Assembly: GCA_019635485.1 (NCBI GenBank)
Contig: JAHBZL010000048.1
Coordinates: forward strand, 1 to 37,300
Length of the DNA stretch: 37,300 nucleotides
Source of the DNA: Piscinibacter sp.
GTDB taxonomy: Bacteria; Pseudomonadota; Gammaproteobacteria; Burkholderiales; Burkholderiaceae_C
Direction of reading: 5' to 3'
This document shows, one piece after another, positions 30,801-37,300 of this stretch. A program made the position numbers and the translations under genes. The notes under the pieces are model-generated. The model saw nothing but the letters and a program-made list of their open reading frames with translations. It made no database searches and had not been told where the DNA came from. Position 1 is the first letter of the stretch; every line of letters starts with the position of its first letter.

Positions 30801-33800
30801 GGCGTGCGGCGTGGTGGCGGCCGCCCGGGCGCGGTGCCTGGCCGCGCCACCGCACGGTCGCCTGGGCCGGCGGCCTGCTGATCGCGCTGGTCGTCGCGCT
30901 GGCGGCCTTCGACATCGTGCGCGGGTACCACGCCACCGTCGAACGCACCGGGCGCGAGCTGGAGTCGCAGGCGCGCGTGATCGCCGAACAGACCGCGCGC
31001 AGCATGCAGGCGGTCGACGTCGTGCTGCAGCACCTGCAGGAACAGCTGCGCGACGGCCCGCTCGGCACGCTGCCGCCGGAGGCGTTGCACGCCTACCTGA
31101 AGGAGAAGGCGGTCGGCCTGGTGCAGACCGAAGCGCTGGTCGTGTTCGAGGCCGACAGCCGCGTGCGCGCCACCTCGCTCGCGCCGCCGGACCGGCTGCC
31201 GGCGCTGCAGGCGGACGTGCACAGCCCGTTCGAGATGCTGCGCTCCGGCGCTCCGGGCCTGGTGATCGGCCCCCCGATCCGCGGCCCGGCCACCGGGCGC
31301 TGGATGGTGCCGCTGGGCCGGCGCGTCGGCGGCCCGGCCGGCGAGTTCGCCGGTGCCGTCGGCGCCGCCGGCCGCGTCGACTACTTCCAGGACCTGTACC
31401 GCGATGCCTTCCCCGAACCCGGCAGCCGCGTCGCGCTGCTGCACCGCGACGGCACGCTGCTGGCGCGCCACCCGCCGGCCGACACCGCCCTCGGCCAGCA
31501 CTTCGGGCTGATCGACGACCTGCTCGCGCGCGCCGAGGCAGGCGAGCCCTTCACGCGCAACCGCAGCCCGGTGGACGGCGCGGACCGCTTCGGCGCGATC
31601 CGCCGGGTGCCCGACTATCCGCTGGTGGTCGTCGTCACGCGCGACGCCGACACCGCGCTCGCGCCGTGGCGCGCGCAGGCGCTCGGCTCGGTGGGGCGCA
31701 CGCTCGCGCTCGCCGGCCTGGCTGCCGCGCTGCTGGCGATCGCGCTGCGCCAGTTGCGCCGGCTGGCGACGGCGCACGCCTCGCTGGCCGAATCGCAGGA
31801 GCGCTACGCACTGGCCGCGGCCGGCGCCGACGACGGTGTGTGGGACTGGGACCTGCAGGCCGGCACGGCCTACGAGTCGCGCCGCGCGCGCGAGCTGCAG
31901 GGCCTGCCGCCGGCGCCGGAGACGCAGCCGCTGGCCGACCTGGTGGGGACGCTGCAGGTGCACCCGGAGGATGCCGGCCGGCGCGAGCGCACGATGCAGG
32001 CCCACCTCGAGGGCCGCACGCCGGCCTACGAGGTCGAGTACCGGGTGCGCCACGCCGACGGTCAGTACCGCTGGATCCGCGTGCGGGCGCTGTGCATCCG
32101 CGATGCCGACGGGCGGCCGATGCGCATCGCCGGCTCGGTCAGCGACATCGATGCGCACAAGCGTGCCGAGGCGGCGCTGCGCGTCAGCGAGCAGCGCTTC
32201 GCGGTCGCGGTGGCCGGCTCGGACGACGGCATCTGGGAATGGGACATGCAGGCCGCGCAGGTCTACAACTCGCAGCGCGGGCGTGTGCTGTTCGGCCTGC
32301 CGGAGGCGCCGGAACTGCTGCCGATGGCCGGGTGGTTCGAGCTGATCCGCCGCCAGCTGCACCCGGAGGACCTGCCGCGCCGCGAGGCCGCGCTGCGCGC
32401 CCACCTGGAGGGGGCCACGCCGACCTACGAGATCGAGTTCCGCGTGCGCGATGCGGAGCGCGGCTACCGCTGGGTGCGCGTGCGCGGCATGTGCGTGCGC
32501 GGCGCGGACGGCGCGCCGCAGCGCATTGCCGGCTCGGTCAGCGACATCGACGCACGCCGCCGCGCCGAGGAGGGCCTGCGCCTGTCGGAGGAGCGCTTCG
32601 CGCTCGCAGTGGCCGGCAGCAACGACGGCATCCTCGACTGGGACATCGCGGCCGACCGCATGTTCGCCTCGCCACGCGCGATGCGCATCGCCGGCGTCGA
32701 ACCCGACGCGCGGATCCGCACGCGGGCCGAATGGGTGGGGCTGCTGCACATCCACCCGGACGACCGGGCCCGCCACGACGAGGACTTCCGCCGCCACCTG
32801 GAAGGTCAGACCGAGGTGCGCGAAGGCGACTACCGCGTGCGCCACCCGGACGGCGCGTACCGCTGGGTGCGGGTGCGCGGCATGTCGGTGCGCGATGCGG
32901 CCGGCCGGGCGGTCCGCTGGGCCGGCTCGGTCAGCGACATCGACAAGAGCAAGCGTGTCGAAGAGGCGCTGCGCCGCTCGGAGGAGCGCTACCAGCTCGC
33001 CGTCGACGGCTCCAACGAAGGCCTGTGGGACTGGGACATGGACGGCGACCTGCTGTTCCTCTCGCCGCGCGCGCAGCTGCTCGTGCTGGCCGAGGCCGGC
33101 GAGCCGATGCGGCCGCGGCGCGAATGGCTCGCGGGCCTCGTCTACCACCCGGACGACATCGCGACGGTGCGGCGCGCGATCGGCGCGCACCTGCGCGGCA
33201 CGACACCGCACTTCTCGGTCGAGTACCGGCTGCGCCACCACAGCGGCGGCTGGCACTGGTACCGCCAGCGCGGCGTGGCGGTGCGCGACGCGCGCGGCCA
33301 CGCCTACCGCATGGCCGGCTCGATGGAGGACATCAGCACGCGCAAGCACGCCGAAGCCGAGCGCGAGCAGCTCGAGCGCCAGCTGCGCCAGGCGCAGAAG
33401 CTGGAAGCCATCGGCACGCTGGCCGGCGGCATCGCACACGACTTCAACAACATCCTGTCGGCCATCCTCGGCTACGGCGAGCTGGCGCAGAAGGACGCGC
33501 CGGCCGGCAGCGCGCAGCGCCGGCATCTCGACGCAGCGCTGGCCGCGGGCGCACGCGCCAAGTCGCTGGTCGAACGCATCCTCGCCTTCAGCCGCAGCGG
33601 CGTCGGCGAGCGCGTGCCGGTGCACGTGCAGTCGGTGGTGGCCGAAGCGCTCGACGCGATCGGCGCCGCGCTGCCGGCGGGTGTGACGCTGACACGCCGG
33701 CTCGCGGCCGGTGACGCCGGCCTGCACGGCGACCCGACGCAGATCCACCAGGTGGTGATGAACCTGTGCGCGAACGCCGTGCAGGCGATGAAGTCCGCCG

Positions 33801-34543
33801 GCGAGATCGCGGTCGACCTGGAACGCGTCACGCTCGACGTGCCGCTCGTGGTCGCGACCAGCACGCTGCCGGCGGGCGACTACCTGCGCCTGGAGGTGCG
33901 CGACAGCGGCAGCGGCATCGCGCCGGAGGTGCTGGAGCGCATCTTCGACCCGTTCTTCACGACCAAGCAGGTCGGCGTCGGCACCGGGCTCGGGCTGTCG
34001 CTGGTGCACGGCATCGTCACCGACCTGGGCGGCGGCATCGCCGTGCGCAGCCGGCCCGGCGAGGGGGCCGCGTTCACCGTCTACCTGCCGTCGCAGGAAG
34101 CCGTGGCCGCGCCGGAAGCGACGCTGGACAGCATCCCGTCCGGATCGGGCGAGACCGTGCTGCTGGTCGACGACGAGGAGCCGCTGGTGCGGCTTGGCGA
34201 GGAGATGCTCGCCGAGCTGGGTTACGAGGCGGTCGGTTTCACGTCCAGCGCGGCGGCACTGGAGGCGTTCCGTGCCTCGCCGGGGCGTTTCGACGCGGTG
34301 CTGTCCGACGAGGCGATGCCGGGCATGACCGGCTCCGAACTGGTCCGCGAGCTGCGCGCGCTCGACGCCTCGGTGCCGATCGTGATGATGAGCGGCTTCG
34401 TCAGCCCGACGCTGCTGGCCCGCGCACGGGCGGCCGGCGTCGCCGAAGTGCTGGGCAAGCCGCTCGCGGCGCGCGACATCGCCCGCGCGCTGGCCGCCGC
34501 CCTGCAGCGCAGCCGCGCGCGCGGCACCCCCGATCCCGGCTGA
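30797..34543 (+). CDS. hybrid sensor histidine kinase with four PAS domains
   Basis: 1248 residues from a GTG start overlapping the previous stop. Membrane helices near 20-42 and 300-322 enclose a periplasmic sensor domain of cache type. Four PAS_3-like domains follow at about 335-455, 460-585, 594-715 and 724-850, each opening with an AVAGSNDGIWDWD-like line and ending with RIAGSVSDID. The HisKA domain carries the phospho-acceptor His881 (GGIAHDFNN), the ATPase domain has the N, G1 and G2 boxes (NLCANAVQAM, DSGSGI, GTGLGLS), and the C-terminal receiver (about 1115-1240) has LLVDDEE and the acceptor Asp1171 (LSDEAMPG). All catalytic residues are intact. No separate DNA-binding regulator is adjacent, so phosphotransfer to a distant partner is expected. 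Confidence 0.95.
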   Translation: MRRAAWWRPPGRGAWPRHRTVAWAGGLLIALVVALAAFDIVRGYHATVERTGRELESQARVIAEQTARSMQAVDVVLQHLQEQLRDGPLGTLPPEALHAYLKEKAVGLVQTEALVVFEADSRVRATSLAPPDRLPALQADVHSPFEMLRSGAPGLVIGPPIRGPATGRWMVPLGRRVGGPAGEFAGAVGAAGRVDYFQDLYRDAFPEPGSRVALLHRDGTLLARHPPADTALGQHFGLIDDLLARAEAGEPFTRNRSPVDGADRFGAIRRVPDYPLVVVVTRDADTALAPWRAQALGSVGRTLALAGLAAALLAIALRQLRRLATAHASLAESQERYALAAAGADDGVWDWDLQAGTAYESRRARELQGLPPAPETQPLADLVGTLQVHPEDAGRRERTMQAHLEGRTPAYEVEYRVRHADGQYRWIRVRALCIRDADGRPMRIAGSVSDIDAHKRAEAALRVSEQRFAVAVAGSDDGIWEWDMQAAQVYNSQRGRVLFGLPEAPELLPMAGWFELIRRQLHPEDLPRREAALRAHLEGATPTYEIEFRVRDAERGYRWVRVRGMCVRGADGAPQRIAGSVSDIDARRRAEEGLRLSEERFALAVAGSNDGILDWDIAADRMFASPRAMRIAGVEPDARIRTRAEWVGLLHIHPDDRARHDEDFRRHLEGQTEVREGDYRVRHPDGAYRWVRVRGMSVRDAAGRAVRWAGSVSDIDKSKRVEEALRRSEERYQLAVDGSNEGLWDWDMDGDLLFLSPRAQLLVLAEAGEPMRPRREWLAGLVYHPDDIATVRRAIGAHLRGTTPHFSVEYRLRHHSGGWHWYRQRGVAVRDARGHAYRMAGSMEDISTRKHAEAEREQLERQLRQAQKLEAIGTLAGGIAHDFNNILSAILGYGELAQKDAPAGSAQRRHLDAALAAGARAKSLVERILAFSRSGVGERVPVHVQSVVAEALDAIGAALPAGVTLTRRLAAGDAGLHGDPTQIHQVVMNLCANAVQAMKSAGEIAVDLERVTLDVPLVVATSTLPAGDYLRLEVRDSGSGIAPEVLERIFDPFFTTKQVGVGTGLGLSLVHGIVTDLGGGIAVRSRPGEGAAFTVYLPSQEAVAAPEATLDSIPSGSGETVLLVDDEEPLVRLGEEMLAELGYEAVGFTSSAAALEAFRASPGRFDAVLSDEAMPGMTGSELVRELRALDASVPIVMMSGFVSPTLLARARAAGVAEVLGKPLAARDIARALAAALQRSRARGTPDPG

Positions 34544-34666
34544 GCGCGGCGTCCCGGGGGGCATGTCCGTTCCGGGCCGTCGACCGCGTGGTACCCGGTG
34601 AGATCCCCGGCGCCCACCCCGGCGTTTGCAGGCCGGCCGGAACCGCCCCACCCGACGCCCCGAATC

Positions 34667-35911
34667 ATGTCCTCCACGCCCCTTGGCCTGCGGCAGCCCG
34701 ACGCCGCCTCCTTTCCTGACGTCCACCAGGCCTGGCCGATGGTGCTGGCCTGCGCCGTGCTGGTCGCGATGGGCTTCGGCGCCATCAACAACATCTCGGT
34801 GTTCCTGATGCCTCTGGGCGCCGAGTTCCACTGGCCGCGTGCGGACCTGTCGCTGGCGTACTCGATCGCCACGCTCGGCACCGGCATCGGCGGCATCGCG
34901 ATGGGCCACTTCGCCGACCGCATGCCGATCCGCCGCGTCGTGCTGTGCGGCGCGCTGGCCCCCGGCATCGCGTTCCTGCTGCTGTCGCGCATCACCGGCA
35001 CGGCCGAGCTGTACGCGTACCACGGGCTGCTGGGGCTGCTCGGCCTGGGCGCGATCATGGCGCCGATGAACAGCCTCGCCGCGCAGTGGATGCCGCGGCG
35101 CCCGGGCCTGGCGATCGGCGTCGTCTCAGCGGGCGGCGCGTTCGGCCAGGGCGTGATGCCCTTTCTCGCGCGCCAGCTGCTGCAGGTGCTGGAGTGGCGC
35201 CAGGCTTACGTCGTACTGGGCGTCGTGACGCTGGCCGTGATGCTGCCGCTGGCGCTGATGATCCGCAATCCGCCCTGGCGGCCGGCCGGTGCCGCGCCGG
35301 CGGTGGCCGCGCGGCGCTACGCGGTCTCGTCCACCTGGCTGCTCGGCTGGTTGTGCGTGGCGGTGCTGTTCTGCTGCGTGTGCATGGCCACGCCGATCGT
35401 GCACGTCGCCGCGCTGGGCGCCGACGCGGGCCTGGGCGGCCGCGCGGCGGCCGGGCTGCTGGCGGTGATGATGGTCAGCGGCATGGCGGGCCGGCTCGTG
35501 TTCGGCCGCCTCGCGGACCGGTTCGGCAGCCTGCCGAGCTACCTCGTCGCGTCGGGCGGCCAGACGGCGCTGGCGGTGCTGTTCCCGCTGATGCCGGACG
35601 GCGCCAGCCTGTACCTGCTGTCGGCCGCCTTCGGGCTGGTGTTCAGCGGCGCGATGACCGCCTTCATCCTGTGCGCACGCGAGTACGCGCCGGCCCACCG
35701 CGTCGGGCTGTCGATCGGCCTGGTGATGTTCTTCGCCTGGCTCGGCATGGCGCTGGGCGCCTGGCAGGGCGGCCTGTTCTACGACCTGTGCGGCAGCTAC
35801 CGCCCGTCGTTCGCCAATGCCTCGCTGGGCGGTGTCGCGAACCTGCTGGTGCTCGGGCTGCTGTTCCGCGCCACGGCCCGGCGGCCGCCGGTCGCGGCCC
35901 TGGCCGCCTGA
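34667..35911 (+). CDS. MFS transporter, monocarboxylate/oxalate-like
   Basis: 414 residues, 12 predicted membrane helices. GHFADRMPIRRVVL after helix 2 and the second-half copy FGRLADRFGSLPSYL match MFS motif A. PRRPGLAIGVVSAGGAFGQGVMPFLARQLL in helices 4-5 is typical of the group that includes oxalate/formate and monocarboxylate carriers. ATG 34667 was preferred over the upstream ATG at 34598 because it gives a normal short cytoplasmic N-terminus. A perfect 12-bp hairpin closes the gene downstream. The substrate cannot be assigned; an organic anion is the best guess. Confidence 0.87.
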   Translation: MSSTPLGLRQPDAASFPDVHQAWPMVLACAVLVAMGFGAINNISVFLMPLGAEFHWPRADLSLAYSIATLGTGIGGIAMGHFADRMPIRRVVLCGALAPGIAFLLLSRITGTAELYAYHGLLGLLGLGAIMAPMNSLAAQWMPRRPGLAIGVVSAGGAFGQGVMPFLARQLLQVLEWRQAYVVLGVVTLAVMLPLALMIRNPPWRPAGAAPAVAARRYAVSSTWLLGWLCVAVLFCCVCMATPIVHVAALGADAGLGGRAAAGLLAVMMVSGMAGRLVFGRLADRFGSLPSYLVASGGQTALAVLFPLMPDGASLYLLSAAFGLVFSGAMTAFILCAREYAPAHRVGLSIGLVMFFAWLGMALGAWQGGLFYDLCGSYRPSFANASLGGVANLLVLGLLFRATARRPPVAALAA

Positions 35912-35942
35912 GTCTCGACAGCGCCTCGACAGTGCCTGAGCC

Positions 35943-35974
35943 GCCCGGCCGGCCTGGAAACGGGCCGGCCGGGC
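35943..35974 (+). terminator. perfect 12-bp hairpin after the MFS gene
   Basis: GCCCGGCCGGCC (35943-35954) and GGCCGGCCGGGC (35963-35974) pair fully around the loop TGGAAACG, 31 bp after the stop codon. No T-tract follows; it may terminate with Rho or protect the 3' end. Confidence 0.45.
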
Positions 35975-36049
35975 CGCGGCATGTCGAAAATGGTCGGCCT
36001 CGATCGTCGTCGCGGGAGACACTTCGTCCGACCCGCCGAGGAGCCGCCC

Positions 36050-37234
36050 ATGCCCCGAACGACCGCCCCCGCCCCCCGTCCCGCCACGAAGCGCGCTGCA
36101 GCGCCGGCACGCCTGCTGGTCCTCGTGGCCACGCGCAAGGGCGCCTGGCTGTTCCACGGCGATGCCCGGCGCAAGACCTGGACGGCAGACGGACCACATT
36201 TCCTCGGCCACAACATCAGCCACGTGGTGCTGGACCCGCGCGACGGCCGCACGCTGCTGGCCGCCGCGAAGACCGGGCATCTCGGCCCGACGATCTTCCG
36301 TTCGACCGACTTCGGCCGGCGCTGGAAGGAGGCGAGCCAGCCGCCGGCGTTCGCCAACCCGCCGGACGGTCCGCCCGCGCGCTCGGTCGACCACACCTTC
36401 TGGCTGACGCCCGGCCATGCGAGCGAGCGCGACACCTGGTACGCCGGCACCTCGCCGCAAGGCCTGTTCCGATCGGAAGACGGCGGCGATACCTGGACGC
36501 CGCTGCCGTCGATCAACGACGACCCGCAGTACCGCGAATGGATGGGTGCCGAACAGGACGGCACGCCCGACGGGCCGAAGCTGCATTCGATCCAGGTCGA
36601 CCCGCGCGACGCGAAGCACCTGTATTTCGCGATGAGCAGCGGCGGCGTGCACGAGTCTCACGACGCCGGCCAGAGCTGGACGCCTTTGTGCGAAGGCCTG
36701 GAAGTGGTCGACGGTTTTGACGTCAACACGCTCACCTTCCACGACCCGCATGTCGTGCGCCTGAGCCCCGCCAACCCCGACCGCATCTGGCAGCAGAACC
36801 ACTGCGGCATCTACCGCCTGGACCGCCCCGGCAAGACCTGGCAGCGCGTGGGCCGCAAGATGCCCAAGCGCGTGGGCGACATCGGATTTCCGATGGTGGT
36901 GCACCCGCGCGACCCCGACACGGCCTGGGTGTTTCCCATGGACGGCACCGATGTCTGGCCGCGCACGGCACCCGACGGCAAACCCGCCGCGTACCGCACC
37001 ACCAACGCCGGGAAGACCTGGCAGCGCATGGACGCCGGACTGCCCGCCGAACAGGCCTGGTGGACCATCAAGCGCCAGGCGATGGCGGCCGATGCGCAGG
37101 CGCGTGTGGCGCTCTACGTGGGCCACACGGGCGGCGAGATCTGGATGGGCGCCGACGGTGGCGAACGCTGGCGCTGCATCGCGCGGCACCTGCCGGAGAT
37201 CTATGCGATCGAGGCGGCGAGCTTTGCGCGCTGA
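36050..37234 (+). CDS. BNR/Asp-box beta-propeller protein
   Basis: 394 residues from ATG 36050, with GAGGAG upstream. A basic, Pro/Ala-rich N-terminus without clear signal peptide is followed by a propeller built on repeated Asp boxes: FRSTDFGRRW, FRSEDGGDTW, HESHDAGQSW and YRTTNAGKTW, each closing a blade. This is the BNR-repeat glycosyl-hydrolase-like (exo-sialidase/VPS10) family. The sialidase catalytic arginines are not evident, so glycosidase activity is doubtful and the function is unknown. A MoaD/ThiS-like gene starts 27 bp downstream and is probably in the same operon. Confidence 0.88.
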   Translation: MPRTTAPAPRPATKRAAAPARLLVLVATRKGAWLFHGDARRKTWTADGPHFLGHNISHVVLDPRDGRTLLAAAKTGHLGPTIFRSTDFGRRWKEASQPPAFANPPDGPPARSVDHTFWLTPGHASERDTWYAGTSPQGLFRSEDGGDTWTPLPSINDDPQYREWMGAEQDGTPDGPKLHSIQVDPRDAKHLYFAMSSGGVHESHDAGQSWTPLCEGLEVVDGFDVNTLTFHDPHVVRLSPANPDRIWQQNHCGIYRLDRPGKTWQRVGRKMPKRVGDIGFPMVVHPRDPDTAWVFPMDGTDVWPRTAPDGKPAAYRTTNAGKTWQRMDAGLPAEQAWWTIKRQAMAADAQARVALYVGHTGGEIWMGADGGERWRCIARHLPEIYAIEAASFAR

Positions 37235-37260
37235 GACTTGAACGGCCTGCAGGCGAAACG

Positions 37261-37300
37261 ATGAACGTGCTGATTCCCAGCGCCCTGCGCTCCTACACCG
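37261..37300 (+). CDS. probable MoaD/ThiS-family sulfur-carrier-like protein, 5' end only
   Basis: Only 13 codons are inside the window (MNVLIPSALRSYT). This opening, a beta-strand with the IPSALRSYT turn, is typical of MoaD/ThiS ubiquitin-like proteins of about 90 residues. An AGGCGA-type site precedes the ATG. The call rests on this short piece and on its position after the BNR-repeat gene. Confidence 0.55.
   Translation, partial: MNVLIPSALRSYT

Noticed and set aside
30107-35023. Very long minus-strand open frame opposite the hybrid kinase and flanking genes
   Set aside because: Its translation is low-complexity Arg/Ala/His/Gln-rich text without domains, while the plus strand encodes intact kinase, receiver and transporter motifs. 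It is a GC-rich antisense frame.
1-37300. tRNA, rRNA, CRISPR arrays, transposase genes
   Set aside because: Looked for by cloverleaf-like symmetry, direct repeats and catalytic motifs; nothing convincing was seen.

Overview
The window is very GC-rich, with third codon positions almost entirely G or C, and it is densely packed on both strands. The gene content fits a betaproteobacterium, most likely of the order Burkholderiales: a Bug/TctC-type solute-binding protein, a Pal-like lipoprotein, a proteobacterial-type GshA, many small signal-sensing genes and short operons. No rRNA, tRNA, CRISPR array, phage or insertion-sequence transposase is visible, so this reads as chromosomal core and accessory sequence rather than an island.

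Layout. 1-1715 (minus): a PhnD-like periplasmic binding protein followed by a chemoreceptor cut by the window edge, with a perfect FNR-type box upstream. 1920-7136 (minus): a tightly coupled cluster of a periplasmic helical-repeat-like protein, an ABC ATPase, an FtsX/LolC-type permease, a LolA-fold protein and an outer-membrane beta-barrel, with a GAF protein behind; it looks like an envelope export system. 7272-10473: a pyruvate-kinase-like protein lacking the usual C-domain, a 42-codon arginine-rich ORF and a Bug protein. 10505-12745: a GlxA-type AraC regulator divergent from a methyltransferase. 12871-16314: a Pal-like lipoprotein, a MarR regulator, a ClC transporter and an MscS channel. 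16591-21542 (plus): a methyltransferase, a complete glycine-betaine-type ABC importer and an MFS permease in one run. 21549-21629 (minus): a candidate small RNA ending in the only textbook intrinsic terminator seen. 21814-26766: a DUF3014 protein, a CPA2 antiporter coupled to a YbdK-type ligase, and convergent gshA. 26849-29063: a quinone-reductase-like MDR operon divergent from a LysR regulator. 29373-30312: a small exported protein and a thioesterase. 30375-34543: a degenerate receiver and a four-PAS hybrid histidine kinase. 34667-37300: an MFS transporter, a BNR-repeat protein and the start of a MoaD/ThiS-like gene.

Features that are not ordinary genes are the most interesting part. Two different long palindromic MITE-like elements (22639-22908 and 29061-29225) each begin exactly on the stop codon of the preceding gene. 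A shared motif, ACATTTGYACAAATGT, lies 56-67 bp upstream of three envelope genes (Pal-like, MscS and DUF3014). Together with ClC, MscS and the betaine importer this hints at an osmotic or envelope-stress theme in the middle of the window. The antiporter-YbdK-GshA arrangement suggests a link between cation efflux and gamma-glutamyl thiols, as known for Kef systems.
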